Assembly: GCF_016908715.1 (NCBI RefSeq)
Contig: NZ_JAFBEK010000004.1
Location: forward strand, 1 to 64,000
DNA length: 64,000 nt
Direction: 5' to 3'
Source of the DNA: Leuconostoc rapi
Lineage (GTDB): Bacteria; Bacillota; Bacilli; Lactobacillales; Lactobacillaceae
Position 1 is the first letter of the stretch; each line of letters begins with the position of its first letter. This document shows, piece by piece, positions 17,278 to 25,041 of the stretch. Under the pieces are notes generated by a model. That model did no database searches and was not told where the DNA came from. It saw only the letters and a list, made by a program, of their open reading frames with translations. The position numbers were made by a program, and so were the translations under genes.

Positions 17278-18099
17278 CTATTCTAATATACCCGTTAAAA
17301 CTAAACGTTTATTGCAAGTGAAATCTGTATAATTGGTCGCACGTAAGTGTGCTTGAAAATCAGCGTCTTCATCACAAGCAACTAATTGAATCATTGGTTT
17401 TGATAAGTGAGCCTGTTCATGAGCTGCAACCTGTTGATTAAGCATCTGGACAGGCACACCGCTTTGAAAATTTGTAATTTTATATGTGTATTGCTTTTTG
17501 CCATCACTGGCAAGAATTTTTTGCCCGACAACACTTGCTTTTGTCATGTTTTGCATCGCTGAAAACTTTGTTGGCCATGCTTGACTGTCTCCCATATTAT
17601 GACCAAATACTGAAATATATCCTTGACCAAACGTCACATTTGGTTCAAATATACCCACACCAATCGCTAAGACATGCGCGCTAGTTCCTTCGTAGACTGG
17701 TTCATTAATCCCATAACTAGGTACTTGTACATAGGCTCTTAAGGACTCGACTAACGGACTATCCGCCAATTTCCTAATCTCATCAGGACTCAAGTTTTGA
17801 CTTGTACCTGAGTAGTCAGGTTTGGCTACTGCTTGATTAGCAATGGCTTTTTTCATTTCGGACACACTTTTAACTTTTTGTTTTTTTGCAAGACCCTGTG
17901 ATTGCCTAGCAATCGCTTGATTCTCCAATAGCATATAATTGTTTCCCAACCAATAACCCACACCCACAACAATTACTGCAAAGAAAACAAACCAATAGGT
18001 TCTAATTCGTTTTCTTATCGTATGATGACGTCTTTTTTTAAGACGGCTAGGCTTGCCATTTATTTGGCGATGCTGCATTTGTTTACGATTAATGGCCAT
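17278..18099 (-). CDS. Sortase (transpeptidase)
   Basis: The 273-residue protein is a type II membrane protein: basic N-terminus, membrane helix near residues 36-52, then an extracellular sortase fold. Catalytic residues are visible: His167 (FGHNMGD), Cys242 (QLVACDED) and Arg265 (NKRLVL). The motif around the Cys is LVAC rather than the usual LxTC. It lies between the coiled-coil membrane protein and the adhesin, 22 bp from the latter, so it is probably the dedicated enzyme for anchoring that adhesin with its non-canonical TANTG signal. Confidence 0.88.
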   Translation of the reverse strand: MAINRKQMQHRQINGKPSRLKKRRHHTIRKRIRTYWFVFFAVIVVGVGYWLGNNYMLLENQAIARQSQGLAKKQKVKSVSEMKKAIANQAVAKPDYSGTSQNLSPDEIRKLADSPLVESLRAYVQVPSYGINEPVYEGTSAHVLAIGVGIFEPNVTFGQGYISVFGHNMGDSQAWPTKFSAMQNMTKASVVGQKILASDGKKQYTYKITNFQSGVPVQMLNQQVAAHEQAHLSKPMIQLVACDEDADFQAHLRATNYTDFTCNKRLVLTGILE

Positions 18100-18110
18100 A
18101 GCATCACCGC

Positions 18111-20177
18111 TTAATTGTCAAATGGGACAACATAATCATAACCATCATGATGAACGGTGATGGTCTTGTCCTGCACTGACACTACTGGTGTTGTAACCAT
18201 TTGACCATTGATAGTGGCTTCAACATTCTCACCGACATGATAGCGGTCAGCTAAAGTCGATGAACTGTTTGCTTGTGATGATGAACTACTAGAACCACTC
18301 GTTGAGCTACTTTGAGAAGATGTTGTGTTCGTTTTTGATTCAGGAGCTAAAATGACCGTTGCGTTGCCTTCGTTGTGACTACTCGCTGATACTGTTTTTG
18401 ATGATTGGGCTGACGTATCATTTTTTTGCTGTGCCATCGCATAACCACCAAAGCCAACACCACCAATGGCAAGTACTGCCAACAGGCCAATGACGGTTGA
18501 TTGCCACTTGTTTGCTTGCTTTGATGCAGGTTTTGTTTTCATTTGCGCCGTTAACAAGGTCATCAATTGTTGATTAGTCTGATCTGGTGATGATGTAGCC
18601 TGTAGATTATTAAGTTGTTGTCGCAATTGAACTAATTCGTCGTTTCCCCCACCCTCTTTAAGTTTCAGCTGCTGTTCGAGTTGCGTATTAGATTGCTTCA
18701 AAACTTGAATTTGTTTCTCTAAATCACTCAAATTATTAAAGTGAGTTTTTGCACTTTCAAGCTGTGTTGCACTAATCAAGGCTTTCTCGTGCGCTTCTTG
18801 GTACTGTCCCCTATTTGTGTTGATGTCTTCTTCGAGCTTCTGTTGCATAGTCATTAATGACTTGGTATTTTGAGCCATGAGTTCATCGCGCATTGCTTTA
18901 AGACTGGTAACAGTTATCTCATACGCTTGAACTTTGGCTTCAGATACTTGGTCATCAACAGTCGCTTGAAGATTATTCTGCAATACCTTGGAACGCTCAA
19001 GATACCAATGATCTAGTTCTTGAGAAACTGATACTTTCAATGACTCTAAATCATTCACGTAGTTGCTTTTAAGACTTGTTAAGGCCGTTTCATGACGCAT
19101 GTTTTCATCCGTCACAGCAGTATGATAATCTACTTCACGGGCTTGATGTCGTTGCGCATAACGCGTTTCGAACTCATTCACTCTTTCTGCTTTGAGTTGT
19201 GTTTCAACGGTTTGTGTCACATCAGTTTCACGCATCTCATCAACGGTAGCCTTAATTTTGAGTTGTTGTTTTTGCAGCAACTCAGTCATCACTTGTCGTA
19301 TCTTTTGCGTGTAAATCGTGCTGGTATCTTCCAGGAAAGTATTTGCTTTAACTCGGTCTGAGTTTAAACGACTTTGAACATAATCGACATTTTCAGCAGG
19401 TAGATTATTTTTGACATCACTCACCTCAAAAGTGCTTGGGACGAGATTCACACGATCAATTAACTTTTGCGTCTGTTCACTATCAGATAAGGATTCTTGT
19501 GTTCTAGGACTTTCGATTCGAGTACTTGTCATGGCAGAATCAGCTTGAGTTTCAATCTCAGGTGCTTGTTTTTCCATTTGAGGAATTACCATTGCCTTTG
19601 GATTTTCAGTAACTGAGGCTTCTACCACTGACACTGGGCGTTGGAATTTACTTGGCTCAACAGCTAATACTTCCCCCGTTTCACGAGCCTGACGAAATTG
19701 ATCCTCAGTAGGTAAAACAGGTAAATCATCTTGTGATAAGCTACCGTCACTAACCGCAGCATCAAGCAAGGGTTGCAAAGCTGCAACAATAATATCGTAA
19801 GACATGTCTTCATCTTGACGAATGTCAGTGTCGTTAAAAATATGATCAGCTGTACTCACAACAATGTTTTCAAAGCCAGCGGTTAACGTTGCACGCTCCC
19901 AACTCAAACCCGTTGGCTCCGCACGTCCTTTATCGTTGGTGACATAGTAAGTGACGTTTCCTAATTGAATGTCATGATCACCAGCACGCACGACATCATT
20001 GACCAATCCTGAAGCAAATTTTTGCAAGCCAGAAAGTGACACATTTGGCCAGTTCTCTGTCATACCACTCGATTCTGCTAGTTCCTGAATCACCTCATCC
20101 TCAAGATTAAGTTCAGATTGCTCAATGCGAGCAAAGAAAGGATCACTCAATTTAGTTTGTTTTTTTTTGCCAAACAT
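18111..20177 (-). CDS. Large coiled-coil membrane protein of the transfer region
   Basis: This 688-residue protein of unknown function has a globular N-terminal part (to about 200), a charged middle with long coiled coils (about 270-510), and one membrane helix near 560-580 (VIGLLAVLAIGGVGFGGYAMA). A Ser-rich linker and a small C-terminal beta domain (about 640-688) follow. The orientation implied is cytoplasmic coiled coil and outside C-terminus. It is second in the pilin-sortase-adhesin operon and may link the secretion channel to surface components. Confidence 0.65.
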   Translation of the reverse strand: MFGKKKQTKLSDPFFARIEQSELNLEDEVIQELAESSGMTENWPNVSLSGLQKFASGLVNDVVRAGDHDIQLGNVTYYVTNDKGRAEPTGLSWERATLTAGFENIVVSTADHIFNDTDIRQDEDMSYDIIVAALQPLLDAAVSDGSLSQDDLPVLPTEDQFRQARETGEVLAVEPSKFQRPVSVVEASVTENPKAMVIPQMEKQAPEIETQADSAMTSTRIESPRTQESLSDSEQTQKLIDRVNLVPSTFEVSDVKNNLPAENVDYVQSRLNSDRVKANTFLEDTSTIYTQKIRQVMTELLQKQQLKIKATVDEMRETDVTQTVETQLKAERVNEFETRYAQRHQAREVDYHTAVTDENMRHETALTSLKSNYVNDLESLKVSVSQELDHWYLERSKVLQNNLQATVDDQVSEAKVQAYEITVTSLKAMRDELMAQNTKSLMTMQQKLEEDINTNRGQYQEAHEKALISATQLESAKTHFNNLSDLEKQIQVLKQSNTQLEQQLKLKEGGGNDELVQLRQQLNNLQATSSPDQTNQQLMTLLTAQMKTKPASKQANKWQSTVIGLLAVLAIGGVGFGGYAMAQQKNDTSAQSSKTVSASSHNEGNATVILAPESKTNTTSSQSSSTSGSSSSSSQANSSSTLADRYHVGENVEATINGQMVTTPVVSVQDKTITVHHDGYDYVVPFDN

Positions 20178-20192
20178 CTCTCTATCCCTCCT

Positions 20193-20582
20193 TTAGAACG
20201 GCCAGTTGATGACGTTTCCGCCACCAGCAGTTGTGGCAGTTTGCCAAATCCATGTCACTATTAGCCCAGATAACGCACCACCACCAATACCAAAGAATGC
20301 GTGCAGCAATTTACTGTTACTTTTTTCTGCCAGTCTTTCATTCCCAGTCGCGCGCATAATGAACCCACCTAATATACCAATGGCAGCAACGACGATTAAC
20401 ACGATGTACAGAATAGAGATGATTTTCGTTCCTCCTGTTTTGGCAGCATCACCAATATCCGCTGAGACAAAGGTTGGTAGCCACATTGGTAAGGAAGCAA
20501 CTAATCCTGCTAACAGTTGTTGCAAGCGTGATATCGGCCGCCGTTCCCATAGAAACTTGTTATTTACATTTGACTTTATCAT
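20193..20582 (-). CDS. VirB2/TrbC-like pilin candidate
   Basis: The 129-residue protein has a basic N-terminus and a cleavable signal-like segment ending near SADIG. Two membrane helices follow, separated by a short charged loop (MRATGNERLAEK), then a glycine-rich GIGGGALSG stretch. This size and topology fit VirB2/TrbC conjugative pilins of Gram-positive type IV systems, though sequence alone does not prove it. It leads the third transfer operon, downstream of the shared 20-bp element, with AAAGGAGG ten bases before the start. Confidence 0.65.
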   Translation of the reverse strand: MIKSNVNNKFLWERRPISRLQQLLAGLVASLPMWLPTFVSADIGDAAKTGGTKIISILYIVLIVVAAIGILGGFIMRATGNERLAEKSNSKLLHAFFGIGGGALSGLIVTWIWQTATTAGGGNVINWPF

Positions 20583-20626
20583 TTAAAAAGTCCTCCTTTT
20601 CATTGTTGTGTTATTAACACACGTAC

Positions 20627-20670
20627 AGAATAACAAGGATTGAATAAAAGTCATAAACCGCCACAGTTAG
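20627..20670 (-). promoter_or_regulatory. Transfer operon 3 promoter with shared upstream element (copy 1)
   Basis: CTAACTGTGGCGGTTTATGA (20651-20670, minus strand) ends in a TTATGA -35-like hexamer, 18 bp before TATTCT (20627-20632). The same element stands at the same position in front of transfer operons 1 and 2 (43053-43073 and 28063-28082). It is immediately preceded by terminators. Confidence 0.7.
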
Positions 20671-20680
20671 ATTTTTTAAA

Positions 20681-20739
20681 AACAAAAACACCCTCGTATT
20701 GAAATATTTACGAGAAAAAAGCCCATCCAATTGGATGGG
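20681..20739 (-). terminator. Tandem terminators of transfer operon 2
   Basis: The perfect palindrome CCCATCCAATTGGATGGG (20722-20739) is followed on the minus strand by six T. A second inverted repeat CTCGTA/TACGAG (20693-20698, 20709-20714) with a T-rich tail follows. Together they separate operon 2 from the promoter of operon 3. Confidence 0.8.
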
Positions 20740-20786
20740 TTTTGAGTAGACAAATGTTCAGGATAATTTTGATTTCGTAAAGTTCA

Positions 20787-21131
20787 TCATTGGCTATTTA
20801 CTTTTTTCACATCATTGATTGTTGCATTTAGTGACACTGTTTTAAAAATACCACTGGGAAAGTTAGCCTTAACACTTTCTGCAAAGTCCTCATTTGTCTT
20901 TTCAAATTGCATTGCTGCCAAAGGGTTAGGTGTGAGTTGGACAGTATCATAAGTCCAATCTAATCCGCGATAAAATCCTTCAAATCGATCATCTATAACA
21001 CTCAATGCGCCTTGAGGGCTCGCTATATTTAATTGTGTTAAACCGTTAGCGTTCAAAAACCAACCGTCAGTGACTTCAAATATCAACAACTCATCATGAA
21101 GTTTTTGTTTCATATATTCTGTTTCAATCAT
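20787..21131 (-). CDS. Hypothetical protein, end of transfer operon 2
   Basis: The 114-residue soluble acidic protein has no membrane segment, signal or recognised domain. AGAGG lies six bases before the ATG. It shares with its upstream neighbour a small cytoplasmic character and a place at the end of the operon, after the channel genes. It may be an element-specific accessory or modifier. Confidence 0.55.
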   Translation of the reverse strand: MIETEYMKQKLHDELLIFEVTDGWFLNANGLTQLNIASPQGALSVIDDRFEGFYRGLDWTYDTVQLTPNPLAAMQFEKTNEDFAESVKANFPSGIFKTVSLNATINDVKKVNSQ

Positions 21132-21154
21132 CTTTTACCTCTCCCACATTATTT

Positions 21155-21628
21155 TCAGTTGTATTTCACTGAGTAGAACTTTGCATTGAGAAACAATGTT
21201 GCATAGTGCTCTTGACAAATTTTCTGTTCTAAAGGCTTATAATGATATGCTTCATTAATATTTGGTGTCAATTCCAGAGTAATGGTTGGATCGTCAAGAT
21301 GAATATGAATAGCCACGTTATTTTTTAAATATAAATTAGGTGAATATTCAATAATGGCTGAACGGTCTGCTATTATTTTGTCTAATGTTTCTAGATCAAA
21401 TACTATTTTTTCCAATTTGGCATTTCCATTAATTTGTTGAGCTGCATGCAATAAATCACGAGGCAAGGAACTGTTAGGATTAGTAAAACTATATGAACCA
21501 GGAAGGTCTTTTGTCAACGCAATGTGTTCAATAACCTCCTCGCCATATGACAACGTATCATTAGAAACAAAATGACCATCAGGAAATTTTATGACATATA
21601 TTGTTTTAATCTTATCTGTCGAGGTCAT
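21155..21628 (-). CDS. Hypothetical protein in transfer operon 2
   Basis: The 157-residue soluble protein is of unknown function, with no signal peptide or membrane helix. It starts with an IYVIKFPDGHFVSN strand-like segment and carries a hydrophilic HIHLDD stretch near residue 110. An AAAGGA ribosome site is present and it lies 26 bp from the next gene. I do not recognise a family. Confidence 0.55.
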   Translation of the reverse strand: MTSTDKIKTIYVIKFPDGHFVSNDTLSYGEEVIEHIALTKDLPGSYSFTNPNSSLPRDLLHAAQQINGNAKLEKIVFDLETLDKIIADRSAIIEYSPNLYLKNNVAIHIHLDDPTITLELTPNINEAYHYKPLEQKICQEHYATLFLNAKFYSVKYN

Positions 21629-21661
21629 ATACTTTTCCTTTAGAATTTAATCTCATAAATT

Positions 21662-21982
21662 TCATAGGTTACTACTAGCCTTTCTTAATTCACGTTTGTA
21701 ATCAAAATAGTTTATCAAGCCTTCAATGATTGTAATCACTAGTCCACAGGCAATCGGAAGCCAAAACATAAATTGCCAAAAACCCAAAGACATGTGGATA
21801 GCCTCTGCAATTTTAACAGTAGAAATATGGCTCCCATTACTAATGTCACTTGATGTCATTGTCGGAATTGTTGTCATTGCAACAAAAGTAAAGCTAAAGA
21901 AAAGTGTTCCTGCCATGGCAAACGACCAAGTGCTAAATCTTTTAACATATCGATTAAAAATTTTAAATTTATTGTGATTCAT
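21662..21982 (-). CDS. Small membrane protein with two helices
   Basis: The 106-residue protein has two hydrophobic helices (about residues 16-36 and 68-90), a short polar loop between them and a basic C-terminus. AAGGAG precedes the start. It lies between VirB8-like genes and two soluble hypothetical genes in the transfer operon. An entry-exclusion or channel accessory role is possible, but this is only position-based. Confidence 0.55.
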   Translation of the reverse strand: MNHNKFKIFNRYVKRFSTWSFAMAGTLFFSFTFVAMTTIPTMTSSDISNGSHISTVKIAEAIHMSLGFWQFMFWLPIACGLVITIIEGLINYFDYKRELRKASSNL

Positions 21983-21993
21983 ATTATTCTCCT

Positions 21994-22590
21994 TTACAGC
22001 ACACTGCTGTCACTTTGTAATTGATAAGTACCAATACGATCTAGTTGTGTCACGAGATTAGTTTTAGGGTTGTAGCTAACATTGTAAACAAAACGAGTAG
22101 TGGCATAACTTGCGTCCTTGAGGTGGCTTTTAACAAAGACAATCACCTTCCCCTTCACTTCTGTGGCGCTCGCTGAGGTTGGTAAGAAATCCATGTGATC
22201 ATAAGTCATCACAACACCAGTTTGTGTAATCATTTTGTCTGGATCCGCTTTAAAGTCCAAACTATTTTTGACGACATCCTGATTCACATAAGCCGTCATC
22301 TGTTTGGCTTTGCCGTCAAATTCCTTTTGAGAGGCAATTGTCCAATCACACGTAAACAGTTTATCAAGCAATGTGGATGCGGCTGACACATTAGGTTGCT
22401 TGGAATCTAGTACTGTACCAACTTTTGCTTTCTTATTGATGAGTTTACTTTGTTGCACTGCTAATTCATTTGCGGCGGTCTGATGCGTTTTAACAGCTAC
22501 TTGTGTGGCTAACCAAAAGCCTAGTCCACCAATTACCAGAAATATTGGAATAGTCCAAATCAGGACTATTTTTTTAGTTACTTTTGTCAT
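21994..22590 (-). CDS. Membrane-anchored transfer protein, VirB8-like candidate
   Basis: The 198-residue protein has one N-terminal membrane helix (about 9-31) and an extracellular domain of about 150 residues. That topology is shared with VirB8/TcpC-type scaffold proteins of Gram-positive type IV systems (NTF2-like fold). Its N-terminus (MTKxxKK) resembles that of the preceding gene, so the two may be diverged relatives. No catalytic motif is visible. The gene lies 3 bp after its neighbour. Confidence 0.55.
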   Translation of the reverse strand: MTKVTKKIVLIWTIPIFLVIGGLGFWLATQVAVKTHQTAANELAVQQSKLINKKAKVGTVLDSKQPNVSAASTLLDKLFTCDWTIASQKEFDGKAKQMTAYVNQDVVKNSLDFKADPDKMITQTGVVMTYDHMDFLPTSASATEVKGKVIVFVKSHLKDASYATTRFVYNVSYNPKTNLVTQLDRIGTYQLQSDSSVL

Positions 22591-22592
22591 GA

Positions 22593-23150
22593 TTATTTCC
22601 TTCCTGAGGTATCTTTCACAGCACCAGTTTGTAGTTCAGTAATTTTGCCATTCTCAATATGCATCAATAAAGTGGTACTGGTTTCTGTTTTGCCTAATTG
22701 ATACTTCACAGTCCCAAATCCAAGACCTGATCCATTAGCGGCTGTTGAATAAACAATGTCGTTACTTTCTAAATGAAACGTTGGCGTACCCTCATCGACA
22801 TCACCACCAAAGGTTGCGCCCAGAAAAGCAGACGTTACCTTATCGGTGGCCACACTGCTCGTCACATCGGATTTATTGAGTTTTGGTAACAATGCAAACA
22901 TTTCTTTAAGAAAAGTATTGCCGGTCTTTTCAACGGCCTGCGTGTCGCGAATATCTGCTGTTTTGACCTTATTAAGTTGTTGTGCTTGGATTTTATAATC
23001 ATTCGACTTTGCTTGAGTTGTCTTGATCTCTTTTTTAACTAGGTCATTGCTTTTGACATGGCGTTGATAGGCTAAACCTTGTTGTGCTAAAAATAATAAT
23101 GACAGTATCAAGACAAAAGCATAAACCCATTTTAAATTAATTTTTGTCAT
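22593..23150 (-). CDS. Membrane-anchored transfer protein, second VirB8-like candidate
   Basis: The 185-residue protein has an N-terminal helix at about residues 7-24, a coiled-coil-prone stretch to about 70 and a beta-rich extracellular domain. The ATG at 23150 is chosen because GGAG lies seven bases before it; the longer frame overlaps the thioredoxin gene without a site. It overlaps the thioredoxin gene by 14 bp, so translation is coupled. A scaffold role next to the channel is inferred from position and topology. Confidence 0.55.
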   Translation of the reverse strand: MTKINLKWVYAFVLILSLLFLAQQGLAYQRHVKSNDLVKKEIKTTQAKSNDYKIQAQQLNKVKTADIRDTQAVEKTGNTFLKEMFALLPKLNKSDVTSSVATDKVTSAFLGATFGGDVDEGTPTFHLESNDIVYSTAANGSGLGFGTVKYQLGKTETSTTLLMHIENGKITELQTGAVKDTSGRK

Positions 23151-23586
23151 CTTTTTCTCCTGCTGTGACGCGACTAATTGTTTTAGAATTTGTTGAACTG
23201 GTACTATCAACGACTCTGTCACCCTTGAGGACAATCACTGTTGGTACTTGAGTGACCCCGTACTTAGCCACATAAGTCTGTGACTCATCTTTATTAACGT
23301 TAATCACGATATAATTAATTTTATTTTGATTGTCGTGAATGGCTTTTTTGATCGTACGACGTGCTTTTTTACAGTCGGAACAGCCAGGTTTATGAAAGAC
23401 CAGGACTGTCGTTTTTTGACTATCACGCGACAATGAATTTATCTTGTCTGCGACATGCCTTGTATCAGGATAGCCATTATTAATCTCACTCTGATACAAG
23501 TACGTGCCACCAAGCACAATAGCGGTTGCAAAGACAGCTAATATCCCTGACACAACTGCCCCTTTTTTCATTTTAGTCATTTTCAT
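23137..23586 (-). CDS. Membrane-anchored thioredoxin-like protein
   Basis: The 149-residue protein has an N-terminal membrane helix (about 9-30) followed by a thioredoxin fold with redox motif CSDC (in KPGCSDCKKA, near residue 68) and a cis-Pro loop (TQVPTV) near 113. It would act outside the membrane as a disulfide catalyst. In conjugative operons such proteins are thought to help fold Cys-containing secreted components. The downstream neighbour starts inside its 3' end. Confidence 0.85.
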   Translation of the reverse strand: MKMTKMKKGAVVSGILAVFATAIVLGGTYLYQSEINNGYPDTRHVADKINSLSRDSQKTTVLVFHKPGCSDCKKARRTIKKAIHDNQNKINYIVINVNKDESQTYVAKYGVTQVPTVIVLKGDRVVDSTSSTNSKTISRVTAGEKDDKN

Positions 23587-23594
23587 ACCCCGCC

Positions 23595-24842
23595 TTATTT
23601 GCTTTTATCAGTGCTAGAGTTGAACGGTCCACTTGGGACAACAACGTTCGTGCCTGCTGGTTTTGGTAATTTTAGATAATCACCTGGTGATTTTAAGCCT
23701 TTAGTCTCAGGTGCCCAACCATACTGACTTTTAGTTTGGACAGCGAAATGAACATGAATACCGGTAGCTTCGCCCGTTTGACCTTCGTGGCTAATGTGTT
23801 GACCAGCTTTGACTTTATCGCCGGTGTTGACGACAATTGCTGATTGTGTTGGCGCATGACCATAATAGGTGTAGACATTGTCGGTACCTTGAATGACAAG
23901 CCAATTTCCGCCTGTATTATCAAAGCTCTTAGCAACGACTGTGCCATCATGAACGGCATACACATTACTTTCACCACCATTCATCGTGTGCGCAACAGTT
24001 TGGAAATCGACCCCATAATGTTCTGCCCCTGTTAAACCACCATAATTTGGATAACCCCCAGTGATTTGATATTTCCCCATCACTGGCAGACCATCTGTAT
24101 TAGTCACAAGACCAGTATCACACGTGGCATCAGAAATCGCACTTGAATTTGCGTCATCTGAGGTATCACCGGTCCCAGAGTCATTGCTCCCCCCATCAAA
24201 GATATTAATGTCTCCTGGATAGTCTAAATTGAATAGTTTCTTAACTTCTTTTGCTGTTTTGGCGGTATCCGCAACTTTACGTTGTGGATCATTAACGCCG
24301 ACACCTTCAAACTTAGTATCCCAAGCGACCATTGAACTGTTAATATTATTAGCTGTTGCTAAATCAATTAGAGTTGCTTTGTGGGTACTGTGTAACTCAT
24401 TAATTGCTAGTTGAACCTGAGCTTTTACAGTATCGGCAGTATTACCATAACGATCTCCGTTAGTCGTCCCACTTCCCCATTGCCAAATCCCTTTAACTTG
24501 CCCTAAAGGATTATAGGCTTTGGGATTAAAGCCACTTTCTCGTAGACCAATCGCAATGGCTGCGGCAATGTTATCACCAGACATTTTAACTTCTTTATGA
24601 AAACGGTCAATGGCATGTTGGATGTAATGGTGGGTGCCAGAATTAGGATCTTTCCAATCACCACCAAATACTGAGCCACCGTCATCAATAGTTGTATCGT
24701 CATTCCAGCAATCGGCGTTTTGCGTTGAAAAAACCATCACACACATCATCACAATCACGATCAGAGATAGGACTATTGTGCCAATGAGGCCAAGTTTAAG
24801 GTACAAGCGTCGCTTTTGATTTTGAATCCATTGTTTAAACAT
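23595..24842 (-). CDS. Bifunctional cell-wall hydrolase: lysozyme-like plus M23 peptidase
   Basis: The 415-residue protein has an N-terminal membrane anchor (about 17-40), a tail-lysozyme-like domain (about 65-205) with a glutamate in LRESGFNP, and a C-terminal LytM/M23 metallopeptidase (about 265-395). The M23 zinc ligands are visible in HYGVD and HVHF. It should open peptidoglycan locally so the transfer channel can cross the wall, the role of VirB1/TraG-type hydrolases in Gram-positive conjugation. GGAGG is present seven bases before the ATG. Confidence 0.88.
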   Translation of the reverse strand: MFKQWIQNQKRRLYLKLGLIGTIVLSLIVIVMMCVMVFSTQNADCWNDDTTIDDGGSVFGGDWKDPNSGTHHYIQHAIDRFHKEVKMSGDNIAAAIAIGLRESGFNPKAYNPLGQVKGIWQWGSGTTNGDRYGNTADTVKAQVQLAINELHSTHKATLIDLATANNINSSMVAWDTKFEGVGVNDPQRKVADTAKTAKEVKKLFNLDYPGDINIFDGGSNDSGTGDTSDDANSSAISDATCDTGLVTNTDGLPVMGKYQITGGYPNYGGLTGAEHYGVDFQTVAHTMNGGESNVYAVHDGTVVAKSFDNTGGNWLVIQGTDNVYTYYGHAPTQSAIVVNTGDKVKAGQHISHEGQTGEATGIHVHFAVQTKSQYGWAPETKGLKSPGDYLKLPKPAGTNVVVPSGPFNSSTDKSK

Positions 24843-24845
24843 GGG

Positions 24846-25040
24846 TTAACCTCCAATTAATAGGCTCAAGATTTTAAGAATAAAAACAAAGATGAAGCCA
24901 CCAATCACGTACCAGATAATCTTATTATCAACTGGTTGTGGTTTGTCACCTTGATCATAATTTTTTACAAGCCGCTGAGCCTCGTGCTTCATTTTTTCAC
25001 GATTGTCACGGGCTGTTTTAAGTGGGTGTGGCCATTTCAT
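24846..25040 (-). CDS. Small transfer protein with C-terminal membrane helix
   Basis: The 64-residue protein has a charged amphipathic N-terminal half and one C-terminal hydrophobic helix (about 42-62). The ATG at 25040 follows GGAGG at eight bases, two bases before the end of the VirB4-like gene. The longer frame starting inside that gene is rejected. Its function is unknown, but it sits between the channel ATPase and the wall hydrolase. Confidence 0.65.
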   Translation of the reverse strand: MKWPHPLKTARDNREKMKHEAQRLVKNYDQGDKPQPVDNKIIWYVIGGFIFVFILKILSLLIGG

Positions 25041-25041
25041 C

